From positions 186,001 to 250,000 of the forward strand of contig JASANC010004355.1 in the NCBI GenBank assembly GCA_030248135.1: DNA of 64,000 nt. The letters are read 5' to 3'. Source of the DNA: Theristus sp. LFF4_11 (Eukaryota > Nematoda > Chromadorea > Monhysterida > Xyalidae). The notes below the pieces were generated by a model, which was given only the letters and a program-made list of their open reading frames with translations, was not told the origin of the DNA and did no database searches. Shown piece after piece: positions 40,912 to 49,619 of the stretch. Position 1 is the first letter of the stretch. Each line of letters begins with the position of its first letter. Position numbers and translations under genes: made by a program.

Positions 40912-42209
40912 GTGACTACTCCCCGCCCTTCGGGCGAGGCTTCTTGTTTCTTAGGCTGCAACCCGTTCGTGACGGGAATTACGCTGGCCTCCACAAGCAG
41001 AAACGGCAAGTCCTGCCGCCTTGAGCTTTAAAATGCCTTGTTCAAGGATGTTCAGAGAGGCATTCAAATCTCTATCAATATCCTTTGAACCGCAGTTAGG
41101 ACAATCCCACTTTCTTACCGTAAGCGGCATGTCATCCATTTTGTGTCCACAGCAGTTGCACGTCTTGGAACTGGCGTACCACTGGTCAATTTTGACCAGA
41201 TGAACACCTGCCTGCTCAGCTTTGTACTTGAGTTTTTCAACAAAGCTGTGCCATGAGGCATCGGCAATGTGTTTAGACAATTTACGGTTCTTCATCATGT
41301 TGGCTGATTTCAGTGTTTCGACCACTATCGCTTGGTTTTCGTCAATCAATTGTCGAGAATATTTATGCTGAAAATCGGCCCGTGCGTTAGCCACTTTCTC
41401 GTGACATTTTGCCACCAGTAAGCGAGCTTTGGCGCGATTTTTACTGCCTTTTTGTTTGCGTGACAGTTGACGCTGTTTACGTCGCAGATTGCGTTCTGCG
41501 CGTTTCAGGAAACGTGGATTGGCTTCTTTATGGCCCTCAGAGCTTATTGCAAAGTGTGACAGTCCCAAATCAATTCCTGTTATACGGCTGACGGTTTTAG
41601 TTGTTTTTGGCGCTTCTTGTCCGTCATCGACAAGAATGGATGCGTAGTACTTTCCGGTCGCCGTTCTGGATACCGTGATACTTTTTACCTTACCGTCGAT
41701 TTCTCGATGGATATTGGCAGGAATAGGTGTTTTGATTTTCGGGATTTTGATGCCGTTATCTGTCACGGAAACACTGGTGCAGTGATAGCTTTTCTGCTCG
41801 CCATGTTTACGTTTGAACTTAGGGTAACCAAAGCCTTTCTTCTTATCGAAAAAGTTATCAAACGCCTTGCCGAGGTTAATGACTGCCTGTTGTAAGGAAA
41901 TCGAATCATATTGATTAAGCCAGTGGTATTTCCGTGACTTCTTAGCAATGGCCAGTAAAGGCTTGATGTCCTTTCTTGCTTTCAGCGACACGCCATGGCG
42001 ACGGTATTGCGTGCTGATGATACGTAGCGCCTTGTTGTAAGCGAAACGCACAGCACCAAACTGCTGATTTAAAAAATCAACCTGCTCAGGTGTTGGGTAA
42101 ATCCGTACTTTTGTTGCTCTCAACATATGTATAAATATACAGTTTCATGTAGAAAATACAATCGCTTCGCGATGCGCCTTATATCCCCGCCCGATTGGGC
42201 GAGGGTTTA
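40912..42209 (-). mobile_element. IS200/IS605-type element, TnpB only (IS1341-like)
   Basis: One canonical tnpB bounded by similar terminal hairpins: right end near 40921-40940 (minus strand CCTCGCCC GAA GGGCGGGG) and left end near 42185-42205 (CCTCGCCC AAT CGGGCGGGG). No tnpA and no target duplication; both are usual for such elements. It splits a host gene. Exact ends may shift by a few bases. Confidence 0.75.
40951..42126 (-). CDS. tnpB: TnpB, RNA-guided endonuclease of IS605 family
   Basis: 391 residues. The N-terminal OrfB_IS605 helix-turn-helix (RATKVRIYPTPEQVDFLNQQF) and QAVINLGKAFDNFF are typical. RuvC motifs: GIDLGLSHF (about 186), IVVETLK (about 265) and DRDLNASLNI (about 349). Zinc ribbon CNCCG ... 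CPNCG lies between motifs II and III. All catalytic residues are intact. It should cut DNA next to a transposon-associated motif when guided by its right-end RNA, and so keep the element in place. Confidence 0.92.
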   Translation of the reverse strand: MLRATKVRIYPTPEQVDFLNQQFGAVRFAYNKALRIISTQYRRHGVSLKARKDIKPLLAIAKKSRKYHWLNQYDSISLQQAVINLGKAFDNFFDKKKGFGYPKFKRKHGEQKSYHCTSVSVTDNGIKIPKIKTPIPANIHREIDGKVKSITVSRTATGKYYASILVDDGQEAPKTTKTVSRITGIDLGLSHFAISSEGHKEANPRFLKRAERNLRRKQRQLSRKQKGSKNRAKARLLVAKCHEKVANARADFQHKYSRQLIDENQAIVVETLKSANMMKNRKLSKHIADASWHSFVEKLKYKAEQAGVHLVKIDQWYASSKTCNCCGHKMDDMPLTVRKWDCPNCGSKDIDRDLNASLNILEQGILKLKAAGLAVSACGGQRNSRHERVAA

Positions 42210-42239
42210 CGGCGCGTTGGCTAAAAAATCCTCAGTCAT
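42210..42239 (-). pseudogene. 5' start of gene split by TnpB element (10 codons)
   Basis: ATG 42239 directly follows the stop of 42240-42464 (TAAATG) with GGAGG upstream. It encodes MTEDFLANAP and then enters the element. The rest is at 40538-40911. Confidence 0.7.
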
Positions 42240-42464
42240 TTATAAGTCCTCCATCGTGCTCTCTTCGTGGTATTTGGAAAACGCTTCTTCGATTGACTGT
42301 GTTTGAACGACCCATGTGATTTCACCATCAGGTACAGTAGCTTCGAAAATACGTTCGGCGTTATCGCTGTCTTGGGCATAAAATAAAGCTGCATCAGGTG
42401 CATTGAAATCAGGCTTTGTGTACAAAATTACATAGGGTAAAAGGGGGGTAGCTAAATCAGGCAT
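42240..42464 (-). CDS. hypothetical protein (74 aa)
   Basis: Acidic small protein (MPDLATPLLPYVILYTKPDF...). First gene of an operon whose second gene is split by the TnpB element. No family recognised. Confidence 0.5.
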   Translation of the reverse strand: MPDLATPLLPYVILYTKPDFNAPDAALFYAQDSDNAERIFEATVPDGEITWVVQTQSIEEAFSKYHEESTMEDL

Positions 42465-42489
42465 AAAAACTCCTTAACGTGATGAGTCT

Positions 42490-42516
42490 AGAATGCCATG
42501 AAATCTGATAACACAA
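42490..42516 (-). promoter_or_regulatory. promoter with upstream palindrome
   Basis: TTGTGT - 15 bp - CATTCT. Site tgtctatcgttgaaa at 42530-42544, 13 bp upstream. Confidence 0.6.
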
Positions 42517-42565
42517 GCCGCAACTAAAGTGTCTATCGTTGAAATGTTTCCCGGTCAGTTAAACC

Positions 42566-42955
42566 TTACACCAAACGAAAAAAGGTGAGCACGCGCAATA
42601 GGACGGCCCTTAGCTTGTCGATAGGTTTAGCTTCCTCAAAAGGAAACGCTGTAACCCAGACGCCGTTTTTGACATATTCTTGTCTAGCAGTGTCCTTGTG
42701 AGGTTTTATACGCCCATGAATAGCAAAAATTGTTTTGCAATCTGTGCATATGCCATGACCATCAAAGCTAAATACGTCATGAAACCCTTTATTAACAATG
42801 CCTCTAACGTGTTCGCCTGCTACTTCTTTTTTACATGACTTACACTGGCCGGTAATTTCAGTCAGCTGAAAGCCATTGGAGAACCTGTAAGGAAGCGCAA
42901 TCTCTAAAGGCGCTTCTTTCTCAAAGCGTTCAATCATTTCTTTAGTGGATGCCAT
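42566..42955 (-). CDS. zinc-ribbon hypothetical protein (129 aa)
   Basis: Two CxxC pairs (CKSC near 38 and CTDC near 74) form a zinc ribbon. Basic C-terminus. Promoter 42994-43020. Function unknown. Confidence 0.55.
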   Translation of the reverse strand: MASTKEMIERFEKEAPLEIALPYRFSNGFQLTEITGQCKSCKKEVAGEHVRGIVNKGFHDVFSFDGHGICTDCKTIFAIHGRIKPHKDTARQEYVKNGVWVTAFPFEEAKPIDKLRAVLLRVLTFFRLV

Positions 42956-42993
42956 GTTAACCCTCAGAAATATAAATATTAGTGACTACATAT

Positions 42994-43020
42994 AGATTGC
43001 CACGATTTCATATAGCGCAA
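42994..43020 (-). promoter_or_regulatory. promoter
   Basis: TTGCGC - 15 bp - CAATCT. No clear palindrome. Confidence 0.55.
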
Positions 43021-43058
43021 TTTTTCTTTAGCGGTCTATTTTTCTCCCATAACGATTA

Positions 43059-43079
43059 GGCCCTATCTTAGATAGGGCC
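43059..43079 (-). terminator. perfect 9-bp stem-loop
   Basis: GGCCCTATC, 3-base loop, GATAGGGCC after the gene at 43091-43801; no T tract. Confidence 0.6.
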
Positions 43080-43090
43080 AGATAAGACGA

Positions 43091-43801
43091 CTATTCCTGT
43101 CGATTAGAAAGAAGTGCGTCCTTGAGAGACACGGTGTGGGTGGGATCTTCTTTGTTGATATCGCTATAAATAACTACACGCACATCACCATCAATACGTT
43201 CGATGTAAACTGGGGTGCCATTCTCGCCTTGACTGCAACAGTCACCGTGTTCAGAAAAAGATATCGCTAATCCGCAATTTGATTTTGCATCAATGACTGC
43301 GGTGGTTGTCGAATTGTTAGTTTCGTCAAACAATAAAACGCTTACATCTTCATTGGGTGACGTAACCGTATAACCAGAAGCTAGTAACAGCGCTTTTGCT
43401 TCGTCTATTTGCGTTTTTTTGAGTAATTCTTCGTATTTTTTATAGTCATTTGAACCCCCATTATTCACTGCATCTACAATCTCACTAATATCGTTGTCGT
43501 GGGTATTGTCATAATGGGTGTATTGTCCATCGTAGATGAATTCAACGCCTGCTATTTCCATATAGCAATGATCCAAGTCATTTGTAGGCTCATCGGGATG
43601 ACTCAATGGTGAAAGCGATGGCAGCAACCACTGCATAGGCACAATGTCATTAACACCAATGTCGTTAAACGCTTCACGAATGATATCTGAACATAACTTT
43701 TTATCGTTGGTGATTTTAAATGTCTCACTGCGTCTAAAATTACTGTTATTGCGATACGTCATTTCAACAACGATATGATTAGGGATTAATTGCTGGCTCA
43801 T
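43091..43801 (-). CDS. hypothetical protein (236 aa)
   Basis: Acidic protein (MSQQLIPNHIVVEMTYRNNS...). Its start overlaps the stop of 43798-44424 by 4 bases (ATGA), so coupled. No family recognised. Confidence 0.5.
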   Translation of the reverse strand: MSQQLIPNHIVVEMTYRNNSNFRRSETFKITNDKKLCSDIIREAFNDIGVNDIVPMQWLLPSLSPLSHPDEPTNDLDHCYMEIAGVEFIYDGQYTHYDNTHDNDISEIVDAVNNGGSNDYKKYEELLKKTQIDEAKALLLASGYTVTSPNEDVSVLLFDETNNSTTTAVIDAKSNCGLAISFSEHGDCCSQGENGTPVYIERIDGDVRVVIYSDINKEDPTHTVSLKDALLSNRQE

Positions 43802-44424
43802 GCTAAAGCTCCTTCCTTATTCATTTCGATATAAGACCAATTTTCAGTGGGATCATAGGTAAACCTGACCTGCTCCGCATAAAATTGGAGAATAGTTGCG
43901 AGGTAGGAACAATACTGTTTCAAATCTTTGGAAAAGAACTCATCAAGGATACTGCGTGCGTCTCCCCATTCCTTAGAGCTGAGTGCGGCTTTAAGTGCAT
44001 CGTAGGGATTACCTTCGATAATTGCATCGATTGGGAAAGAAACCGTTTTCACCAATACATCAGCACCACAGTGTTTTGGGATAGCAGTGAAGTGGGCCGT
44101 GTTATCTTTAACGACTAGCGTTCTGCTATCTAGGCTAAGACTATCTTCATCTGAATATCCATGCTCATCCAAATGCGCTTCTAGTTGCGCCTCAGTTAGC
44201 GCACCAATGCCATCTTCATTAATAGCACCAAACAAATCTTCATCCATGCAATATGTACCATCTGAGAGCAGGGTTTCAATACAGTAAACATTGAGTTCAT
44301 TGACGTGCTTGTTAAGTTCCTGAATGCGTGCCGCAAGCGTTTCGTTCACATCGACGACCAAGTAATCAGGGTAGTCATTATAATGTTCGTTAACATTGGT
44401 GCAGGTAAGTATGAGTGTTGTCAT
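43798..44424 (-). CDS. hypothetical protein (208 aa)
   Basis: Acidic protein (MTTLILTCTNVNEHYND...; contains LTEAQLEAHLDEHGY). First gene of a two-gene operon with promoter 44456-44482. No family recognised. Confidence 0.5.
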   Translation of the reverse strand: MTTLILTCTNVNEHYNDYPDYLVVDVNETLAARIQELNKHVNELNVYCIETLLSDGTYCMDEDLFGAINEDGIGALTEAQLEAHLDEHGYSDEDSLSLDSRTLVVKDNTAHFTAIPKHCGADVLVKTVSFPIDAIIEGNPYDALKAALSSKEWGDARSILDEFFSKDLKQYCSYLATILQFYAEQVRFTYDPTENWSYIEMNKEGALA

Positions 44425-44455
44425 TGGGCATTACTCCTTATGTTTTGATGGAGTA

Positions 44456-44482
44456 ATATTCCCATGGAATCAAATATGGGAA
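44456..44482 (-). promoter_or_regulatory. promoter with upstream palindrome
   Basis: TTCCCA - 15 bp - GAATAT. Site cgtctttgatagaca at 44495-44509, 12 bp upstream. Confidence 0.6.
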
Positions 44483-44536
44483 GGGCTAGAAAAGCGTCTT
44501 TGATAGACATTCATTGTAGGACAGCAAAGCCCAAAT

Positions 44537-44722
44537 TTACGCTACCTTATTGCTCGTCCTAATAGAACATCTAATACCTTTTGATTTTAACTCGTTGTAG
44601 CTTACGGTTGATGAAACCCATTCATGTGATGACCACGCCAGTACATAGGGTTTTTCTCCTTTCCAATGCGTTTTAAAGTAGCGTCCGTAAAGTTCAAATT
44701 CAGCATTTTTAGGAATTATCAT
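44537..44722 (-). CDS. hypothetical protein (61 aa)
   Basis: Basic, aromatic-rich (MIIPKNAEFELYGRYFKTHW...). No family recognised; modest support because no promoter of the common type precedes it. Confidence 0.4.
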   Translation of the reverse strand: MIIPKNAEFELYGRYFKTHWKGEKPYVLAWSSHEWVSSTVSYNELKSKGIRCSIRTSNKVA

Positions 44723-44827
44723 TAGTTCAAGTTACCTTTATCTGCTTATCAAAAATAAAATAACAAACAAATCTTAAGATCATTGTGAATTAAGATAGAA
44801 AATCATGAAGTTAAAGGGTATTGACAA

Positions 44828-45115
44828 TTAAAGAGGGTCGCAGCGCCACCTGACGCCTGTTGTAGGATAATTCCTTTTCAGTAAGTACACGGTAGACTCT
44901 TCAGTAACTCGCTCCTTGTAGATGAAATTTTCGTAGCGCAGCACGCATAAATGTTCGGCCTGCACTAGAAGCTTTATTTTCAATTCAAAACCATTGCTTA
45001 CTGGCGTTGAGACAAGGCAACTGTTGCGCGAGCATCGCTCTCCTTGCGCGTTAACGCAAAGAGAGAGAAATAGAGAAACACATAAAGGAAGTACTTTTAG
45101 GAAGTGGGTAAACAT
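44828..45115 (-). CDS. small secreted cysteine-rich protein
   Basis: ATG 45115 gives 95 residues with signal peptide FTHFLKVLPLCVSLFLSLCVNAQG; the longer open frame has no ribosome-binding site. The mature part has four cysteines (CSRNSC, then two later, RWRCDPL at the end), fitting disulfides in the periplasm. It starts right at the end of the secreted nuclease gene and is in its operon, so it may be its partner or inhibitor. Confidence 0.5.
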   Translation of the reverse strand: MFTHFLKVLPLCVSLFLSLCVNAQGERCSRNSCLVSTPVSNGFELKIKLLVQAEHLCVLRYENFIYKERVTEESTVYLLKRNYPTTGVRWRCDPL

Positions 45116-45116
45116 A

Positions 45117-45839
45117 CTATGAGCAAGCGGCAAGCATTTTATCAATGACTCGCTTTTCAGCAGGGAAGTACTGCAAGCCATATTTTTGGACGACGCCATC
45201 AAAGGATTTTAAGTATTCACAGCGGTATTTATGGTTGGGTGGCATCCATTCGGCAGGGCCAGCTGCCCCTTTTTGGCGATTAAGGTACTTATCGACAGCA
45301 ATGAGGTTTTCAGGGTCGTTAGCGAACTGTTCCTTAAGTTCTTTACTCCAAGCAGCTCCACCTCTTGCACTGGCATAGCCAAGCGGCACCCTATGGTCGA
45401 TATCAAGGTCATCGTCATCAATAAAAACTTTGCCTGAATACGGGTCGTAAAAGGTGCCCTTATCAACAGTACAGTTGTCTGGCTTATCAAATAAAACCGC
45501 AGTAGAAGACTGGCGAATAAGTTGTTCAGCTCTTTCTGACTGGCAATCACCGTCTTTATCAATCCAATGGTTCCAATCATCTCTGTTGTATTTGTCGCTG
45601 GTGGGACTAGAAGCGTCAGACGAAGATTTTGCATGGCCTCTAGGAAGGCGCCCACCAGATGATAAGCAGGCTTCAATATTTTCATAAACGGTGTATTTCT
45701 TCGTTCTTGAATAAAAGGCGCTTGTCTCATCGTGACAAATTCCACTGTTAGAAAGCTTAACAGGTGGGTCGCCTGCAAAAGATTGCGATAGAAAAAGAGA
45801 AAGCGCTACAAAAAGAAAATAACGACCAAAAGAACGCAT
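45117..45839 (-). CDS. secreted HNH nuclease, DUF1524-like
   Basis: 240 residues. Signal peptide FGRYFLFVALSLFLSQSFA. The HNH core is DIDHRVPLGYASARGGAAWS near 140 with ENLIAVDKYLNRQKGAAGP near 175 and KYRCEYL near 205 (H...N...H/K pattern of DUF1524/GmrSD nucleases). Six cysteines suggest disulfides. It resembles extracellular plasmid- or DNA-degrading nucleases of marine bacteria; a role in nutrient uptake or in excluding incoming DNA is inference. Middle gene of an operon from 46232-46258. Confidence 0.75.
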   Translation of the reverse strand: MRSFGRYFLFVALSLFLSQSFAGDPPVKLSNSGICHDETSAFYSRTKKYTVYENIEACLSSGGRLPRGHAKSSSDASSPTSDKYNRDDWNHWIDKDGDCQSERAEQLIRQSSTAVLFDKPDNCTVDKGTFYDPYSGKVFIDDDDLDIDHRVPLGYASARGGAAWSKELKEQFANDPENLIAVDKYLNRQKGAAGPAEWMPPNHKYRCEYLKSFDGVVQKYGLQYFPAEKRVIDKMLAACS

Positions 45840-46189
45840 TAGGCCACCTCTTGTTGTTGGTTGTTAGTAACCCATTCATAGAAAAGGTCGTGATAATTTT
45901 CATCTAAGTGAAATGAACTGGAATCTAGGTCATACACGCCTACATCGATCACTTCTTCTAACGGCACAATAGTGAGTGCTGTGGTTGGATAACGGTCTTT
46001 GGCTCGCCCAGCAGCTAATGAACATTTATCTTCAAATGTTTTGATGTTCTCAGCACCATAGACATTACCTTCGTAATAAACCATTACAGAGGTATCAGAA
46101 ATAAGTCTGGATTTAACAATGGCGCTTGATGGGGAAACAATATCCGCAAGTCTTGAATTTTTGCGTGGGATATACACCGTAAACTTCAT
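45839..46189 (-). CDS. hypothetical protein (116 aa)
   Basis: First gene of the secreted nuclease operon. Begins MKFTVYIPRKNSRLADIVSP; its stop overlaps the nuclease start by one base. No signal peptide, no family recognised. Confidence 0.5.
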   Translation of the reverse strand: MKFTVYIPRKNSRLADIVSPSSAIVKSRLISDTSVMVYYEGNVYGAENIKTFEDKCSLAAGRAKDRYPTTALTIVPLEEVIDVGVYDLDSSSFHLDENYHDLFYEWVTNNQQQEVA

Positions 46190-46231
46190 AAAAACCTCAG
46201 TATTCCAAAGTAAACTTAGTGTCGCATCTAA

Positions 46232-46258
46232 TTCAATGATGCGAGTTCGTTAAGGCAA
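46232..46258 (-). promoter_or_regulatory. weak promoter with palindrome
   Basis: TTGCCT - 15 bp - ATTGAA (poor -10). Site tgtctctcgtggaca at 46279-46293, 20 bp upstream. Confidence 0.4.
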
Positions 46259-46321
46259 TAATTTTGATGGGTTAAACATGTCTCTCGTGGACAGTGCTTC
46301 ACCCGTTAATAAATGCAAATT

Positions 46322-46630
46322 TCACTCAGGCGAGGATAAAAACAATTCAATGGCCTGTTTTGCATTATTGATAATGCCCGTTTGCTGATTAAGGGCCACA
46401 TCGCCTGCGATTGTTGGTGTTAGTGACTTACGTGTTTTAACGTATCCCTCAAGTTCCCCACGTTTCTCAACAAGTGTTATTAACGTTTGGTGAGTAGGGT
46501 TAACTTCTAAATCGCGCATTGCTTTTAAAGTCTCACGCTGAATTTTTTGGCCTGTTTGATAAAGAGCATTGCGCAACATGTTGTTGTTTTTGCTGGTTGC
46601 TTTTCGAGATAGTTGATCATGGATAAACAT
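46322..46630 (-). CDS. helical hypothetical protein (102 aa)
   Basis: Basic helical protein (MFIHDQLSRKATSKNNN...; contains RETLKAMRDLEVNPTHQTL). Promoter 46662-46688. No family recognised. Confidence 0.5.
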   Translation of the reverse strand: MFIHDQLSRKATSKNNNMLRNALYQTGQKIQRETLKAMRDLEVNPTHQTLITLVEKRGELEGYVKTRKSLTPTIAGDVALNQQTGIINNAKQAIELFLSSPE

Positions 46631-46661
46631 TGTTATTCCTTAGCTGTTTACGTACACCTAA

Positions 46662-46688
46662 AGAATGCCATAAGCCTGCATAACGCAA
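46662..46688 (-). promoter_or_regulatory. promoter
   Basis: TTGCGT - 15 bp - CATTCT. No palindrome at 12 or 22 bp. Confidence 0.55.
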
Positions 46689-46751
46689 GGGGCTATGCAG
46701 GCTGAAACAGGGTGGGATACTATAAGGAAACTCAGTATATGAAAGAAAGTT

Positions 46752-47345
46752 CTAAAAGTTGGTAAGCAGTACGTCACTACCGCTTACTATTGCATATTCG
46801 TAGCCCAGCGAATCTAAAACAGGTTTCATCTTACGTTTATTAATTGCGCCGGTTTCATCCCTTTCTACCGTATAAAAATGCCCAGCCACATAGGGAGAAT
46901 AGCTAACCCGCAGTGAATTAGGGAGTCTGCTTTCAATTACGGATGAGTTAAATGCATTCACAAATTCACCACGACAAAACGCATGTACGTTCTTTTTAAA
47001 CTCAATGTTGATTATACGTTGTCGCGATTTTTCACCCACAACAAAAGATGGATTTCGGATAATGACTGATTGAGCATATCCGACGACTTTTCCTTTATAC
47101 TCCCCGTCACGAGATCGAATGCTGAAATACTTGGGCATATTTAGATTGCGGTATGAATCGACGGGAGAGCCAATAGGGGTTAGGCGTGTCTCTGTTTTGT
47201 CTTTTCGAGTTATCTCAGTATGCAAAGCCCCGTCAGTTATAAGGCTCTCACTGTCGAAATAGTGCGATAGAGAACACTCCGTTTCATTGAACGTGTTGAA
47301 CTCGTCTATCTCTGGTGTGTCGAATGAAAGTGTGTTTTGAAACAC
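46752..47345 (-). CDS. hypothetical protein (197 aa), GTG start
   Basis: GTG at 47345 has AGGAG 6 bp upstream, better than the TTG limit at 47351. Begins FQNTLSFDTPEIDEFN. Beta-rich (FFSIRSRDG-like and GKVVGYAQSVIIRNP stretches). No family recognised. Confidence 0.5.
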   Translation of the reverse strand: MFQNTLSFDTPEIDEFNTFNETECSLSHYFDSESLITDGALHTEITRKDKTETRLTPIGSPVDSYRNLNMPKYFSIRSRDGEYKGKVVGYAQSVIIRNPSFVVGEKSRQRIINIEFKKNVHAFCRGEFVNAFNSSVIESRLPNSLRVSYSPYVAGHFYTVERDETGAINKRKMKPVLDSLGYEYAIVSGSDVLLTNF

Positions 47346-47375
47346 GGCCAACTCCTAATAAGATTCCTTCTTATT

Positions 47376-47402
47376 AGAATGCCACAGTATTATTAGTGGC
47401 AA
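47376..47402 (-). promoter_or_regulatory. promoter with upstream palindrome-like site
   Basis: TTGCCA - 15 bp - CATTCT. Site agtctctggaggact at 47425-47439, 22 bp upstream, reaching the stop of the next gene. Confidence 0.6.
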
Positions 47403-47438
47403 GTGTTGGCTGATAGATGAGTGCAGTCTCTGGAGGAC

Positions 47439-47996
47439 TTAGCGTTTGAGGTACTTGAAATACTGCTTTTTACCGCTTTGTTTGTCACTGGCTATAATTT
47501 GATTGAAATAGTCTCTCGTCTCATCTACTGACAGAATCTGTTCAAGTGGTACAACTGAAGCAGGCCTGATTCCAAAATCAGTTTTTGCTTTATTAGAAGG
47601 GTACATAACCGTAAAGAAAGCAAAAGGACGGCCATAGAATTGTGTAACTACTGTATTCCCAGTGCTGGTGGTTGGCATATATAGCGCGGATGCAATCGCC
47701 CATTGCTCTTCAATTTCAGGTTTCTTGGCGCCGTGTGTAGCGTAAGATGCTTGAAGAATTAACTCAGCCAGCTTGTCGCGCTCTAATAGGTGCGCGGGAA
47801 CAGTAGTTTTAGCATCCGCATGAAGTTGATAGAATCTATCTACAGACATGCTAGCCATTACAAGATGGTCATTATGTGGGAAATAGGTAAAAAATTGGGC
47901 AAAGTTCTCATCCACGACATCTCCATTGTGGCCTGTAGCAGACCACCCTTTGTCTACCAGAGAAGAAAAATATTTTTTAAAGCGTGGATTATCCAA
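47439..47996 (-). CDS. hypothetical protein (185 aa), TTG start
   Basis: TTG at 47996 with AAAGGA 6 bp upstream. Begins DNPRFKKYFSSLVDKGW. No family recognised. A TTGTGT promoter-like box lies upstream but its -10 is unclear. Confidence 0.5.
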   Translation of the reverse strand: MDNPRFKKYFSSLVDKGWSATGHNGDVVDENFAQFFTYFPHNDHLVMASMSVDRFYQLHADAKTTVPAHLLERDKLAELILQASYATHGAKKPEIEEQWAIASALYMPTTSTGNTVVTQFYGRPFAFFTVMYPSNKAKTDFGIRPASVVPLEQILSVDETRDYFNQIIASDKQSGKKQYFKYLKR

Positions 47997-48104
47997 GTTT
48001 TATCCTTTGACCTTCACCGTTACACAACGAAATTTTAAAATAGTTTGAAAGCCCTTTAAAATCAATTAGTGGATAGGGTTTTACGTTTTTCACACGTTTA
48101 TAGC

Positions 48105-48139
48105 AAAAAAGTTGAGAATCTGGCATGGATGTTCTCAAC
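48105..48139 (-). terminator. rho-independent terminator
   Basis: Minus strand GTTGAGAA, 13-base loop, TTCTCAAC, T6, after the GIY-YIG gene. Confidence 0.85.
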
Positions 48140-48145
48140 TGACTG

Positions 48146-49060
48146 CTAGTAATCTTTGACCGCTTCTGCACGTTGGCCGATAACCCTAAGTATGCTTTCG
48201 TTATCCACCCCTTCAAACCATTCTCCTTGCCTACAGTGCTTTCTGAAATGTTTGTGTAAACTTTTTTCTAGCGTTACTGCATTCTTATCTGTGTTGAGAA
48301 CAAGCGATATTGTAAGGGGGTGTGGGTTTGATGTTTGCAGAGCGCGCTTTCTTGATTTTGGGTCTTTACTAATACCAATTTTACAAAAGTCTGTACCTTT
48401 AGCTCGAATTACGTAGAGCAACTGTTCAGACTTTGTTTTACTTATTCTTGTAAATGACTTACTTATTACATGACCATTAGCCGTATAAGATAGCGATATG
48501 CCATACATCTTGAGTAAACCATATACTTTATGAATGTTGTCAAATTCAATATCATCCTCATTACGTCTGGTCATCCATTTAAGAAACGATTCTGTAGTTG
48601 TTGATAGTTGCTGCTCATGGCTATCAACAATTAAATCAACGGCTCGATGAATTCCAAAATTTATTATGCGTTGTACTCGCTCAGCTTTCCGTTTTTCTCT
48701 TTGTTGTTGAGTACGTAACAGCTTCTTTTCTTTTTTCGAAAGTGTGCTTTTCGGTTTCGCTTGGTTTTCATGCTGTGAGAGTAAAGTTGGAAGATCCAAG
48801 TTTGGTTTTGTACCAACAATGGGAGGTTCTAATTTGGGTAGAGCTGCTTCAATTTCTTCAATGTAAACCTTATTCTTACTTGCAATCACAAACCGTAAAA
48901 ATTCACTAAGCCTGATCTTTTGACCTACAAGCTTATCTTTCCATCCCTTTTTTGCGGGGTACCCTACGCCAATGGCTCTCAACTGCTTGGCATTGTACCC
49001 ACCATTCGGAGTCTTAGCTTTATCAAGTCTCTCTTCTGTGAGAGTGATCATTCTATCCAT
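48146..49060 (-). CDS. GIY-YIG (T5orf172/MUG113-like) protein
   Basis: 304 residues. A basic N-terminal region with DNA-binding character (NAKQLRAIGVGYPAKKGWKDK) precedes a Lys-rich helix near 110-135. The C-terminal domain has YVIRAKGTDFCKIGISKDPKSRKRALQTSNP and later GEWFEG, the clear T5orf172/MUG113 GIY-YIG signature. Probably a DNA endonuclease or DNA-binding protein of phage/plasmid origin. Terminator directly after the stop. Confidence 0.75.
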   Translation of the reverse strand: MDRMITLTEERLDKAKTPNGGYNAKQLRAIGVGYPAKKGWKDKLVGQKIRLSEFLRFVIASKNKVYIEEIEAALPKLEPPIVGTKPNLDLPTLLSQHENQAKPKSTLSKKEKKLLRTQQQREKRKAERVQRIINFGIHRAVDLIVDSHEQQLSTTTESFLKWMTRRNEDDIEFDNIHKVYGLLKMYGISLSYTANGHVISKSFTRISKTKSEQLLYVIRAKGTDFCKIGISKDPKSRKRALQTSNPHPLTISLVLNTDKNAVTLEKSLHKHFRKHCRQGEWFEGVDNESILRVIGQRAEAVKDY

Positions 49061-49295
49061 TTATAAAAGAGAAAGTATTGTCATAGATATCGACTACCCC
49101 TGCTTTTCCAGTTGAGGGTCTTTGTGTGTTGCCCTGAAGACATATCCACATTCAGGTATGTGAGTTTCTTCTATGTATTTTTAAAATAGCTTTCCTTTCC
49201 TTGATTCGTCCAAGAGAAGACATGACCTCATTGACACGTTTAACGTTATATTTTTAGCAAATAAAAGTCCTAAAAGCAGACAGCTTCTGTTTTAC
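49061..49295. other. gene-free stretch, no clear element
   Basis: 235 bp with no open frame of note. It holds the promoter region of the GIY-YIG gene and partial palindrome-like sequences (gtccaagagaagaca near 49208), but no strong promoter of the common type. Confidence 0.4.
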
Positions 49296-49526
49296 TTATA
49301 GATATTTTACTTGTAAGTCTTCAGGTCCAAATCGTTTATCGTCGAGGTAGGTATAGAAGGGCGTGCCTTTCGCATCAACACTGATATAGTGAGGCTTCTT
49401 AATACCAGAGGGTAGCGTCTCTATTACAGTCAAATGTGTTCCAGCGAAGCTTTTCAATACACCCAGTAACTCATCGAAAGTTTCTACGAAAACATTTTGT
49501 TTTGAACATTTTACTTGAATTGACAT
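49296..49526 (-). CDS. hypothetical protein (76 aa)
   Basis: ATG 49526 with AGGA upstream. Begins MSIQVKCSKQNVFVETFDEL. No family recognised. Confidence 0.5.
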   Translation of the reverse strand: MSIQVKCSKQNVFVETFDELLGVLKSFAGTHLTVIETLPSGIKKPHYISVDAKGTPFYTYLDDKRFGPEDLQVKYL

Positions 49527-49619
49527 TAAAATCATCCTGTTAAAAACGAAGGGTACGCTTTATCACATACCCGTAGTAATTGTTCTGCTGCGATGTTGAA
49601 TAAATAGCTAAGATGTCAT

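Noticed and set aside
47989..48216. 75-codon minus-strand frame
   Set aside because: Overlaps the end of the GIY-YIG gene and its terminator.
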